Below, piece by piece: positions 1 through 7,774 of a DNA stretch of 64,000 bases (position 1 is the stretch's first letter; the number at the start of each line of letters is the position of its first letter). Position numbers and translations under genes: made by a program. Origin of the DNA: Mycolicibacterium moriokaense (GTDB lineage Bacteria > Actinomycetota > Actinomycetes > Mycobacteriales > Mycobacteriaceae); NCBI RefSeq assembly GCF_003347205.1, contig NZ_QQBJ01000006.1:240682-304681 (forward strand), read 5' to 3'. Below the pieces are notes generated by a model. That model had not been told where the DNA came from. It saw only the letters and a program-made list of their open reading frames with translations, and made no database searches.

Positions 1-558
1 GGCGGTCGACTCCGACAGCAGCACCCCGCCGGGCGGCGCCACAGATTCCATCCGCTGAGCCATCCCGACTTGCGCACCGATTGCGGCGTATCCCAGCGAC
101 CCGGAACCGATGGCGCCTGCGATGACTCGGCCCGAGTTCAGGCCGACCCGCATTCGCAGGTTCACCCCGTCGCGGTCCTGCACGTCGGCGGCAATCCGCG
201 TCGCCTGTTCCTGGATCGCCAGGGCGGCCAAACACCCACGAAAAGCGTGGTCCTCCAACGCCACCGGCGCGCCGAAGACCGCCATCACTCCGTCGCCGAT
301 GAACTCCACAGTCCCGCCGTAGCGGCGCACCGCGGCGGCCGAGCACTCCGCCACCTCGGTCATGATCACGCGCCATCGCTCCGGATCCAGCACGGCGGCG
401 ATGTCCATCGAGCGCACCACGTCGGCAAAGAGCACCGTCACCTGCTTGTATTCGGCCGTGTCAACCGAGATCGCAGTCGGGGCCGCACACTCGTCACAGA
501 ACTTGGCGTTTTCCCGCAGCCGAGTGCCGCATGATCCGCACGCCATGCCCGCCGTCAT
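1..558 (-). CDS. Class III adenylate/guanylate cyclase, N-terminal part (partial)
   Basis: This is a nucleotidyl cyclase running off the left edge; 186 codons are visible. The N-terminus is a short zinc ribbon with cysteines at 7, 10, 21 and 24 (CGSC and CDEC). The cyclase homology domain follows from about residue 35: it begins with VTVLFADVV, which holds the first metal-binding Asp, and continues through GDGVMAVFGAP and the RVGLNSG strand. Many mycobacterial proteins with this start continue into AAA ATPase and TPR regions and reach about 1000 residues; that part is not visible here. The ATG at 558 is chosen because it precedes the zinc ribbon; ATG 546 is an alternative. Product (cAMP or cGMP) and activating signal cannot be told. 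Confidence 0.9.
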   Translation of the reverse strand, partial: MTAGMACGSCGTRLRENAKFCDECAAPTAISVDTAEYKQVTVLFADVVRSMDIAAVLDPERWRVIMTEVAECSAAAVRRYGGTVEFIGDGVMAVFGAPVALEDHAFRGCLAALAIQEQATRIAADVQDRDGVNLRMRVGLNSGRVIAGAIGSGSLGYAAIGAQVGMAQRMESVAPPGGVLLSESTA

Positions 559-756
559 CCGAGCTACCGCCGATCTCGAGGTAACCCTCACCTCGATTGG
601 CCAACGATAGGTCGTTTGACGGCGATGAAACGGCTTTTTGTCAGTGTTATCCCGCGCCGAAACACCTAAATGTGATGGTCGCCGCTGCCGTCACCCCCGG
701 CACGATATCGGCCATACGGCAAGCGGCGGCGCGTCCGTTGCGCTGATCAGTGACAG

Positions 757-1839
757 CTAACTCCACATCAGGCCGCGCATTGTCGCGGACTGCGGGACGT
801 CCTCCACGGCGATCAGTCCGTTGGGGGCGTCGCACACCCAGTCGATCGCATTGACGACGCGGCCCGCGGTGGAGATGCACCCGGCGTCCGTGGAGTCCAG
901 TACCGGGTGCGTCACGTGGGTGTTGATCTCCACCCGGGGCTCACCGTCGACGACGACGCGGTGCACGCCGGTTTGACCGTCGGGCGGGAATTCCCAGTCC
1001 GGCGCCGCCGCATCGGTCAGTCTCGTCACGTGCTCGAGCGTGATCACCGGCTCGCCGTCGCGAACACCCTCGGTGGCGAACCGCACCGCAGCCATTCCGC
1101 CGGGCTCCACCGTCATCATCGTGCAGTCGATGCGCTCCGGTGTGAACCATCGTTGGGTGCGCTCGCGGACCTCGTCGAGCGAGATGCCGAGATTGTCGGC
1201 GAGGCTTCGCACCTGCCCGCCCCACATCGACATGATGACACCGGGCAGGAACGCCAGCGGTGGGTCGTCGTCCTCCTTCAGGCCGAAACCCATGGCAGCA
1301 CCGGTGAACTCGGCGTCGTCGTAGTTGCCGTAGTCGAATATCTCCTGCACGGTGATCGAGTCGACCCGCGTGGTCAGGCTGACCGCCGAATGCACCAGCG
1401 TGTCGCCGGAGAAGCCGGGATCGATCCCGTTGACATACAGCGACGTGTTCCCGGCGTCGCACGCGGCCTGCAACGGGCCGCGCAGCCAGTCGTCGGCGTA
1501 GCGAGGCGCCACCAGCCAGACCATCGATGTGGCAACCACATTCGTGCCCGCCGACAGGAATTTCGCCATCTGGTCGATGGCCTCCATCGGCCGCGTCTCG
1601 CCCCGTGACGTGTAGACCACGCAGTCGGCCCCCAGGCCCACGAGCGCATCCACGTCGTCGGTGGCCAGCACGCCCGTCGGCGCGTCGAGGCCGCACAGTT
1701 CTGAAGCATCCTTGCCGATCTTGTCGGGGCCGCTCGCGTGCACCCCGACCAGTTCGAGGTCGGGGCGCCCGATGATCGCCCGCAGCGAATGACGTCCAAC
1801 GTTGCCGGTGGAGAACTGAATGACTCGGCGCATGACCAC
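757..1839 (-). CDS. Dihydrodipicolinate reductase-like NAD(P)-dependent oxidoreductase
   Basis: The 360-residue protein has an N-terminal Rossmann fold (RRVIQFSTGNVGRHSLRAI) and a C-terminal part like that of the DapB-like 2,4-diaminopentanoate dehydrogenase group. Mycobacteria carry many such proteins in lipid and steroid clusters, and their substrates are mostly unknown. The GTG start is preceded at good spacing by AAGGAGG; the ATG two codons later is too far from it. A paralogue lies at 8991-10043. The gene diverges from the TetR gene at 2001, with a palindromic operator candidate in the spacer, so it is probably under that repressor. Lysine biosynthesis is unlikely because the protein is much longer than DapB and the context is catabolic. 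Confidence 0.85.
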   Translation of the reverse strand: MVMRRVIQFSTGNVGRHSLRAIIGRPDLELVGVHASGPDKIGKDASELCGLDAPTGVLATDDVDALVGLGADCVVYTSRGETRPMEAIDQMAKFLSAGTNVVATSMVWLVAPRYADDWLRGPLQAACDAGNTSLYVNGIDPGFSGDTLVHSAVSLTTRVDSITVQEIFDYGNYDDAEFTGAAMGFGLKEDDDPPLAFLPGVIMSMWGGQVRSLADNLGISLDEVRERTQRWFTPERIDCTMMTVEPGGMAAVRFATEGVRDGEPVITLEHVTRLTDAAAPDWEFPPDGQTGVHRVVVDGEPRVEINTHVTHPVLDSTDAGCISTAGRVVNAIDWVCDAPNGLIAVEDVPQSATMRGLMWS

Positions 1840-1900
1840 GAGCGGCGACCTCCTTGTGCATTCGACGGACGGAAAGCCGTGCTCATCTAACTTCCTACAC

Positions 1901-1912
1901 TGACTTTAGTCA
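1901..1912. promoter_or_regulatory. Palindromic operator candidate, copy 1
   Basis: TGACTTTAGTCA is a palindrome with perfect 5-base arms (TGACT/AGTCA) in the spacer between the divergent reductase (757-1839) and TetR (2001) genes. A near-identical palindrome lies at 2627-2638. This is a likely TetR binding site by position and symmetry; binding is inferred. Confidence 0.5.
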
Positions 1913-2000
1913 ACGACAAATCCACTCGTGGTCGAACACCGCGACGTGGCGACGACCTACCCTTGAGGGTAATCGGAGTGTGGCACAACAGAGACGGGAC

Positions 2001-2600
2001 ATGGTGGCGGCGGAGAAGTTGTCGGCCCGCGAGGCCAAGCGCTTGCAGACCAGGGAGCGCCTACTGGGCGCGGCCATCGCGGAGTTCAAGCGCTCCGGCA
2101 TGACCGAGGCCGATGTCGGGGCGATCGTCTCGGCGGCGGGTGTGGCGCACGGTACCTTCTTCTTCCACTTCCCCACCAAGGAACACGTGCTGCTGGAACT
2201 GGAACACCGCGAAGAGCAGCGAATCGCCAACCAGTTCAGCCGATTCCTGCAATCAAAACACGATCTCAAAGCGTCACTGCGGGAAGCCGTGCGCTTGGTC
2301 GTCGCCTTGGAGCGGCGGTTGGGCGCGCTGTTGTTCAAGGACTTCCTCGCCCTGCACTTCTCCCAGACCCGGCCGCCGGCCGAGGACGGCCGAGACCACG
2401 CCCTCATCGTGCAGGTGGCCGAGGAGATCGAAAAGGCGCAGACGGCCGGCCACGTGGCGGGCGACGTCAACCCGATGAACAGCGCGGTGTTCTTCCTGCT
2501 CGGGCTCTATGCGCTGCTCACGACCACGACCACCTGGCCCACCCGGGCCGCCATGCTCGACGACTACGTCGCCAGAACCCTGCGCAGCGTGCAACCCTGA
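2001..2600 (+). CDS. TetR-family transcriptional regulator (copy 1)
   Basis: This 199-residue repressor has the N-terminal TetR helix-turn-helix: an arginine-rich first helix, then ADVGAIVSAAGVAHGTFFFH and the FPTKEHVL segment. The C-terminal ligand domain is helical. It closely resembles the TetR at 3424-4035, including the run FFFHFPTKEHVLLELE, so the two are duplicates. ATG 2001 gives the usual short arm before the HTH; GTG 1980 in frame is an alternative. Matching palindromes lie on each side of the gene, at 1901 and 2627, consistent with autoregulation and control of both the divergent reductase and the downstream membrane-protein operon. The ligand is unknown. Confidence 0.9.
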   Translation: MVAAEKLSAREAKRLQTRERLLGAAIAEFKRSGMTEADVGAIVSAAGVAHGTFFFHFPTKEHVLLELEHREEQRIANQFSRFLQSKHDLKASLREAVRLVVALERRLGALLFKDFLALHFSQTRPPAEDGRDHALIVQVAEEIEKAQTAGHVAGDVNPMNSAVFFLLGLYALLTTTTTWPTRAAMLDDYVARTLRSVQP

Positions 2601-2626
2601 GCTGACTTTTCGCTTACTCAAGTCAT

Positions 2627-2638
2627 TGACTTCAGTCA
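2627..2638. promoter_or_regulatory. Palindromic operator candidate, copy 2
   Basis: TGACTTCAGTCA differs by one central base from the site at 1901-1912. It lies between the end of the first TetR gene and the start of the membrane-protein gene at 2685, with further AGTCA half-sites around it. It is the likely operator for the long plus-strand operon starting at 2685. Confidence 0.5.
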
Positions 2639-2684
2639 GTCTTTGGACTACAACAGGGGGGCGTCGAGCCGCGGGAGGGTAAGC

Positions 2685-3416
2685 ATGAATCTGCCTACGT
2701 TGCACCTGCGCGGCCGCGCCGGTGACACCACGCCCGCCGTCGGCGCGGGCCTGAGCCTCGACGACCACGATGAGCAGTCGCGACTGGCGCAACGCCAGGC
2801 CGACAAGTGGCTGATCTCGGGCAGCATCCTGATCGGCACCGCCGCGCTGGGTATCTTCGGCCTCCCCCTCTTCCTACGGGGGGTGTGGTTGCTCCGACGC
2901 GCGCACCGAGACGGACTGTCGGTTCGGCCGATGCTGGTCACGCTGCTCGGTTACCTCGTCATCATCGACGCCGCCATCAACACCGTCGGATGGGCGCTGG
3001 ACATGGTGGCCAACCACACGCTGTTGGCGCGCGTGCTGCTCACCGGCTGGGGAAACATGTTCGACGCCGGCTACTTCTGGCACTTCAACGAGCTGTGGAT
3101 CGGCGGTGCCGCGGGACCAGGCGAAAAGGGCTGGGAGATCGGGCTCATCTTCACCGTCTTCACCATGCGGATCGCGGCAGCGATCGGCTTTTTGCAGATG
3201 AAGCGCTGGGGACACCAGTGGATGATCATCACCTGCTGGATGGGTGTGGTCATCTGGTGCGGCTACGTGTTCAACATGACCATGTTCGCCGATGTCCGGT
3301 TCGCCGGTGTGGTGCTGCCGGTCGTCGGGTGGTGGCTCTACGACATCTTCTACATCACGCCGTTCCTCGCGATCCCGTACCTGCATTCGGTCAACCGCGA
3401 GATCTTCTCCGACTGA
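2685..3416 (+). CDS. Multi-pass membrane protein of unknown family (copy 1)
   Basis: The protein has 243 residues and about five or six hydrophobic helices (roughly 43-70, 82-103, 152-170, 179-200 and 207-233). I do not recognise the family. A paralogue lies at 6603-7331. Polar residues conserved in both and near membrane segments are D106, H111, D127, H133, E136 and H177, which would suit metal or substrate binding. ATG 2685 is chosen for its GGGAGGG ribosome site and because the paralogue also begins MNLP. The two copies flank a VWA/MoxR pair and two one-helix proteins, so the products probably form or mature one membrane complex. This is inference; no catalytic signature was found. Confidence 0.8.
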   Translation: MNLPTLHLRGRAGDTTPAVGAGLSLDDHDEQSRLAQRQADKWLISGSILIGTAALGIFGLPLFLRGVWLLRRAHRDGLSVRPMLVTLLGYLVIIDAAINTVGWALDMVANHTLLARVLLTGWGNMFDAGYFWHFNELWIGGAAGPGEKGWEIGLIFTVFTMRIAAAIGFLQMKRWGHQWMIITCWMGVVIWCGYVFNMTMFADVRFAGVVLPVVGWWLYDIFYITPFLAIPYLHSVNREIFSD

Positions 3417-3423
3417 GCGATTC

Positions 3424-4035
3424 ATGATGACAACCTCGGTCAAGCCCACCGCGCGCGAAACCCGCAGACTGCAGACGCGCCAACGCATCCTGGGCGCCGC
3501 GATTGCCGAGTTCAAGCATTCCGGCATGGCCGCCGCCGACGTCGGCGCGATCGTCACGTCCGCCGGCGTGGCCCATGGCACCTTCTTCTTCCACTTCCCC
3601 ACCAAGGAACACGTGCTGCTCGAACTGGAAGCCCGCGAGGAGAAGCGGCTGGCCGCCGACTTCGCCCGCTTCCTCACCGATCCGCACGACCTGGCCACCA
3701 CGCTGACGAAGGTCAAGGAGCTGGTGATCTCCGTGGAGGACCGCCTCGGCAGCCTGCTGTTCAAAGATGTCCTGGCGCTGCACTTCTCACCGTCGCGGCC
3801 CCGCCACGACGAGGTGTGGACCGATCATCCGGTGATCGTGTTGCTGGTCGAGGAACTCAACCGCGCCCGCGAGGACGGCGAAACGCATCCCGACGTGGAC
3901 GCCTTCTGCAGCGCGGTCTTCTTCCTGCTCGGCGTGTACGGCGTGCTGAGCACGACGTCGAGTCATGAGGCACGCGAGTTGATGCTCAGGGAACTGGTTG
4001 CGGCCGCGCTGCGCAGCCTGGAAAGGAGACGCTGA
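3424..4035 (+). CDS. TetR-family transcriptional regulator (copy 2)
   Basis: This 203-residue regulator has the same layout as the one at 2001-2600: an HTH around ADVGAIVTSAGVAHGTFFFH followed by FPTKEHVLLELE, then a helical ligand domain. It starts 7 bases after the membrane-protein stop and ends one base before the next small gene, so it sits inside the operon. Two ATG codons stand in tandem at 3424 and 3427. Having two related TetR genes in one block suggests duplication of a regulator with its target, or two repressors acting on overlapping sites. Confidence 0.9.
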   Translation: MMTTSVKPTARETRRLQTRQRILGAAIAEFKHSGMAAADVGAIVTSAGVAHGTFFFHFPTKEHVLLELEAREEKRLAADFARFLTDPHDLATTLTKVKELVISVEDRLGSLLFKDVLALHFSPSRPRHDEVWTDHPVIVLLVEELNRAREDGETHPDVDAFCSAVFFLLGVYGVLSTTSSHEARELMLRELVAAALRSLERRR

Positions 4036-4036
4036 A

Positions 4037-4141
4037 ATGGCATACCTGTGGGAGATCCTGCGCTACGTCGGAGCGTGGGGCGGCACCATTCTGATCATCT
4101 GGTTCTGGTACTGGATGTTCTCCAACATCGGGACGTTCTGA
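4037..4141 (+). CDS. Tiny one-helix membrane protein (34 aa)
   Basis: A 34-codon frame with a strong GAAAGGAG ribosome site lies between the TetR stop and the VWA gene. Translation starts MAYLWEILRYVGAWGG and contains one very hydrophobic, tryptophan-rich helix (about residues 8-27). Its size and operon position recall small accessory subunits of membrane enzymes. A second such protein lies at 6478-6606. No family was recognised; the case for coding rests on the ribosome site, tight packing and composition. Confidence 0.65.
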   Translation: MAYLWEILRYVGAWGGTILIIWFWYWMFSNIGTF

Positions 4142-4148
4142 GCCGGCG

Positions 4149-5678
4149 ATGACGGATCTGTCGGACGCCCATGCGATGGCGCTGGAGCGCAGCTGTGCCG
4201 TGACGGCCGTTGCGTTGAGTGAACAGCGTCGCGAGGGTGTGCGACTCATCACCGGCACACACCGCGCTTTCGGCCTGAGTGCCGCCCTCACACGTGTGCA
4301 CGTTCCCTATCCCCCACGACCCGAGTGGACCCGGCGGACGCTGACATGCGGTGTTGCGCTGCAGTGTTCGCCGTCGAAGGATCGGCTGACCGGCTATCGG
4401 CTGAACGAGCTGTCGGCGCGCGAACTACAGGCGCTGATGTTCGTCGAGGCCGGCGTTGCGATCAGCTGGATCGCGTCGCGCTGGCCCGGTCTGCTGGCCG
4501 AGCTCGACCGGTTGCTGCCCGAGATCGACGCCGGCGCAGCCGACGCCGACGGCGAGCAGATGCTCGAACGGGCGGTTACGCTGGCCCGGACGGATAACCC
4601 GCTTGAGGTGCCGTCGCTGTTGGGCACTCTGCCGCTGGCGTACACGATGCCGCAGGGCCTGGTGGACAAACTGCGACGCAGCTTCGGCAGGATGCCGTGG
4701 ACTACGACCCAAAAGCGGCTGCCGCGGTCCTATTCCGTGCCGGTGGGTGGCGACGGCGGCGTGCGCAACCCGAACCTGCCGCCACCGAACCGCCCGCAGG
4801 ACAACGACCTCGACGTCACCCCGCAACACCGGCCCGGAATTCCGTATCCCGAGTGGAACATGTGGACCGAGCGCTTCATGCCGGACCACGTCGCGGTGCT
4901 CGAGCGGGCGGACACCCATGCGGCCCGCCAACCGACTCCGGTTGCAGCAGACCTGCGGAAGTGGTTCACCGAACACACCCATCGGACGATGACCGGCCGC
5001 CTCGAGGACGGCTCCGACCTCGACGTCGACCAGTACGTCAGCCATTACATCGACTTGACGACCGGCGAGGCGGGTGAGCCACGCATCTTCCGGGAACTGC
5101 TGCCGAGCAGCCGTGACGTCACCACCGCCCTGCTTCTCGACGGCAGTTCATCGCTGGGTGTACACGGCGGACGGATCTTTCGGCTCGAGTTGGCCTGCGC
5201 CGACGCGCTTTCCAGGGCGATGACGCTGGCACGGGAGCGCCACGGCGTGTTCGTGTTCACGGGTAACACCCGCCACCGGGTCGAGGTCCGGTGTTTGAAG
5301 GACTTCGAGGACCGCCGTTTCGTCCCACCCAGCAAGCTCGGACTCGCCACCGGCGGCTACACCAGGCTCGGCGCGCCGCTGCGACACCTGACCAGCCGCC
5401 TGCTCGCCCAACCCTCCGAACGCCGCCTGCTGATCGTGATCGGCGACGGGCTGATCTCCGACGAGGGTTACGAGGGCCGCTACGCGTGGGCCGATGCCGC
5501 GCATGCCGTCGAGGAGGCCAACGACGCCGGGGTGTCGGTGTACTACGTCGGCGTCGGGCCCACCCGTGTGGACCCGCTTCCAGAGGTGTTCGGCCCCAGA
5601 CGTTCCCAGCGCATCCGCCGCGTCGAGGAGCTACCGCGCGTATTGGCCCACGTCCACCGCGAGCTGGTCGCGGCCTAG
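4149..5678 (+). CDS. VWA-domain protein, NorD/CbbO-like
   Basis: The protein has 509 residues with a von Willebrand factor A domain in the last third. The metal-ion-dependent adhesion motif is at about residue 331 (DGSSS), followed by a Thr-containing loop (TGGYTRLG) and the strand LLIVIGDGLISDEG. In NorD, CbbO and CoxE such proteins work with a MoxR ATPase to load metal into, or remodel, a partner enzyme. The next gene, 9 bases on, is exactly such an ATPase. No nitric oxide reductase, Rubisco or CO dehydrogenase gene is nearby, so the client is probably a product of this operon, perhaps the duplicated membrane proteins. Confidence 0.85.
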   Translation: MTDLSDAHAMALERSCAVTAVALSEQRREGVRLITGTHRAFGLSAALTRVHVPYPPRPEWTRRTLTCGVALQCSPSKDRLTGYRLNELSARELQALMFVEAGVAISWIASRWPGLLAELDRLLPEIDAGAADADGEQMLERAVTLARTDNPLEVPSLLGTLPLAYTMPQGLVDKLRRSFGRMPWTTTQKRLPRSYSVPVGGDGGVRNPNLPPPNRPQDNDLDVTPQHRPGIPYPEWNMWTERFMPDHVAVLERADTHAARQPTPVAADLRKWFTEHTHRTMTGRLEDGSDLDVDQYVSHYIDLTTGEAGEPRIFRELLPSSRDVTTALLLDGSSSLGVHGGRIFRLELACADALSRAMTLARERHGVFVFTGNTRHRVEVRCLKDFEDRRFVPPSKLGLATGGYTRLGAPLRHLTSRLLAQPSERRLLIVIGDGLISDEGYEGRYAWADAAHAVEEANDAGVSVYYVGVGPTRVDPLPEVFGPRRSQRIRRVEELPRVLAHVHRELVAA

Positions 5679-5687
5679 GAGAGGACT

Positions 5688-6464
5688 ATGACAACAGACA
5701 CCTACTTCGCCAGTGGCAACGAAGTGCAGCTGTTCGAGCAGGCCTTCGAACGCCGAATACCGGTGATGCTGACCGGGCCGACGGGCTGCGGCAAGACGCG
5801 ATTCGTCGAACACATGGGGGTGTTGCTGCAGCGGCCCGTGGTGACCATCAGCTGCCACGACGACTTGACCAGCTCCGATCTCGTCGGCCGATTCATGGTC
5901 ACCGGCGGGGACGTGGTGTGGGCGGACGGGCCGCTGACCAGAGCGGTCAAGGCCGGAGCCATCTGCTACCTCGACGAGGTGGTGGAGGCCCGACACGACT
6001 CGCTGGCGATCCTGCACTCGCTGACCGATCACCGCCGCGCCCTCTATCTGGACCGGGCGGACGAGGTCGTCCGTGCGCCGTCGGGGTTCATGCTCGTGTG
6101 CTCGTACAACCCCGCCTACCGCAGCTCGCTCAAGGAGCTGAAGCCGTCCTTCCGGCAGCGGTTCGTGACGCTGCCCATGCGCTATCTGCCGCCCGATCGC
6201 GAGGCCGAGGTCATCGTCGCCGAAGCGGGCATCGGTTTGCCCACCGCCCAGCGGCTGGTGGCGTGCGCGGTCGCGATCCGCACCGCCGACGACGCGTTCC
6301 ACTTCGAGCCGCCGTCCACCAGGGTGCTCGTCACCGCCGCGCAGTTGATCGCTGCGGGCGCAAGCGAACTCGACGCCGCAGAGGCGGCGATTCTCGCGCC
6401 CCTGTCGACCGACGGCGCGATCACCGACGGACTACACGAAATCGCCGCAGCCAGCCTGCTCTAG
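5688..6464 (+). CDS. MoxR-type AAA+ ATPase, NorQ/CbbQ-like
   Basis: The 258-residue AAA+ ATPase has Walker A GPTGCGKT at residues 30-37, a Walker B segment around CYLDEV (about 92-97) and a sensor segment ending CSYNPAYR. The length and the single AAA module match NorQ and CbbQ. These hexameric chaperones act with a VWA partner to activate metalloenzymes, and that partner is the preceding gene. A good AGGAG site precedes the ATG. The pair is strong evidence that something in this operon needs energy-driven maturation. Confidence 0.9.
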   Translation: MTTDTYFASGNEVQLFEQAFERRIPVMLTGPTGCGKTRFVEHMGVLLQRPVVTISCHDDLTSSDLVGRFMVTGGDVVWADGPLTRAVKAGAICYLDEVVEARHDSLAILHSLTDHRRALYLDRADEVVRAPSGFMLVCSYNPAYRSSLKELKPSFRQRFVTLPMRYLPPDREAEVIVAEAGIGLPTAQRLVACAVAIRTADDAFHFEPPSTRVLVTAAQLIAAGASELDAAEAAILAPLSTDGAITDGLHEIAAASLL

Positions 6465-6477
6465 GAGGGAGTCACAC

Positions 6478-6606
6478 ATGGACCAGAAGGAACAGAAGCG
6501 TAAGCGGGCACTGATCGTCCTGCAGATCGTGATCTACGGCTATCTGCTGATCATGTTCGGGATCCAGCTGTACATGTCGTTCGCACGAGGCTGGTGGAAC
6601 TTGTGA
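6478..6606 (+). CDS. Tiny one-helix membrane protein (42 aa)
   Basis: This 42-codon frame begins MDQKEQKRKR, a positively charged cytoplasmic start, and has one hydrophobic helix at about residues 11-33. An AGGAGGGAG ribosome site stands ahead of the ATG. The stop overlaps the GTG of the next membrane-protein gene (GTGA), which implies translational coupling. It resembles in style, not sequence, the 34-residue protein at 4037-4141; each lies in the same operon near one copy of the duplicated membrane protein. Confidence 0.75.
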   Translation: MDQKEQKRKRALIVLQIVIYGYLLIMFGIQLYMSFARGWWNL

Positions 6607-7331
6607 ACCTTCCGCTGCTGAACCGTCTTTCGGGCGCGAAGGTGTCCGGAACACCCGACGGCTCGGTCAGCCTCGACGCTCATCACGACGAGTCCCGGCA
6701 GGCGCAGCGCAGGGCGGACAAATGGATGATCGTCGGCGCGGGGCTGATGGGCATGTGGGCGCCCGGCCTGATCGGGTTCCCGATCTTCATGCGCGGGGTG
6801 TGGCTGCAGCGTCAGGCGCTCCGGGCGGGTCTGTCGGTGCGGCCGATGATCGTCACCCTGATCGGCTACCTGGTGCTGATCGACGGCATGCTCAACAGCC
6901 TGGGTTGGGCGCTGGACCTGGTCGCCAACCACACCTTGATCAACAGGGTGCTGATGGTCGGCTGGGGCAACATGTTCGACGCCGGCTACTTCTGGCACTA
7001 CAACGAACTCTGGGTCGGCGGGGCCGCCGGACCGGGTGAAAAGGCCTACGTGGCCGGACTGATCTTCACGGTGTTCTCGATGCGCGTCGCCGCGGCCATC
7101 GGCTTCCTGCAGATGAAGCGGTGGGGCCACCAGTGGATGATCATCACCTGCTGGATGGGCGTGGTGATCTGGTGCGCCTACGTCTTCAACATGACGATGT
7201 ACGCCGACGTGCGCTACGCCGGCGTCGTCTTCCCGGTGATCGGCTGGTGGCTCTACGACATCTTCTACATCACCCCGTTCCTCGCGATCCCCTACCTGCA
7301 CACCGTCAACCGCGAAATCTTCTCCGACTGA
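6603..7331 (+). CDS. Multi-pass membrane protein of unknown family (copy 2)
   Basis: This 242-residue paralogue of the protein at 2685-3416 is nearly identical over its last third ([18 protein letters not shown] and the C-terminal NREIFSD). Conserved candidate ligands are D105, H110, D126, H132 and E135. GTG 6603 overlaps the previous stop and gives an N-terminus (MNLP) matching the paralogue; GTG 6594 is possible. The more variable first 40 residues suggest the two copies have specialised, perhaps as two subunits of one complex. Confidence 0.8.
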   Translation: MNLPLLNRLSGAKVSGTPDGSVSLDAHHDESRQAQRRADKWMIVGAGLMGMWAPGLIGFPIFMRGVWLQRQALRAGLSVRPMIVTLIGYLVLIDGMLNSLGWALDLVANHTLINRVLMVGWGNMFDAGYFWHYNELWVGGAAGPGEKAYVAGLIFTVFSMRVAAAIGFLQMKRWGHQWMIITCWMGVVIWCAYVFNMTMYADVRYAGVVFPVIGWWLYDIFYITPFLAIPYLHTVNREIFSD

Positions 7332-7351
7332 ACAGGTTCAAGGAGCACAGC

Positions 7352-7774
7352 ATGACCACGTCCGCCACCACTGACGAACAGAAGCCCGCCGAGGACCTAC
7401 CCCCGGGCACCACTCCCTACTACGCGAACATGCACAAGTGGATCAAGCGCGCGGTACTGGTGTGCCTGGTCGCCCTTGTCATCGAAGGCGCATTCACCCT
7501 GCCGTTCATGGCGGTCTACTACGGCTACCCGACGTTGAGCCTCACCCAGATCTGCAGTGAATTGCTCAAGATCCGGTACTCCGACGACGCGCTCGAATGC
7601 AAGTACCCTTACCCGCCGCTGGGACCGCCCGAAGGCGCGGAAGGAAAGGACACCGCGCAGGACGTGTGGGGCATCCAGCCGACACCGAAGTACCACCGCC
7701 TGGGCTTCCGCGAACTCGTGAAGATCCATGACGAGCGAGTCGCCCGCCAAGCCGCCGGACAACAGGGCAGCTGA
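7352..7774 (+). CDS. Single-pass membrane protein, unknown
   Basis: The protein has 140 residues: a polar N-terminus, one transmembrane helix at about 33-55, then a polar C-terminal part with two cysteines (C68 and C83) and a proline-rich stretch. I do not recognise the family. It follows the second membrane protein after 20 bases with an AAGGAG site, and its stop overlaps the ATG of the P450 gene (TGATG). It may anchor or link the membrane complex to the soluble P450s, but that is a guess from position. Confidence 0.7.
   Translation: MTTSATTDEQKPAEDLPPGTTPYYANMHKWIKRAVLVCLVALVIEGAFTLPFMAVYYGYPTLSLTQICSELLKIRYSDDALECKYPYPPLGPPEGAEGKDTAQDVWGIQPTPKYHRLGFRELVKIHDERVARQAAGQQGS

Noticed and set aside
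757-1839. Reading the DapB-like proteins as lysine biosynthesis dihydrodipicolinate reductase
   Set aside because: They are about 100 residues longer, have a different C-terminal half and sit in a catabolic block.
1854-2000. N-terminal extension of the first TetR
   Set aside because: The extra residues do not resemble TetR and would cross the operator; ATG 2001 or GTG 1980 fits better.
2685-7331. Idea that the duplicated membrane proteins are PmoA/PmoC-type copper monooxygenase subunits
   Set aside because: Size and helix count are similar and there are His/Asp near the membrane, but no PmoA or PmoC motif could be aligned by eye and no PmoB-like subunit is present.
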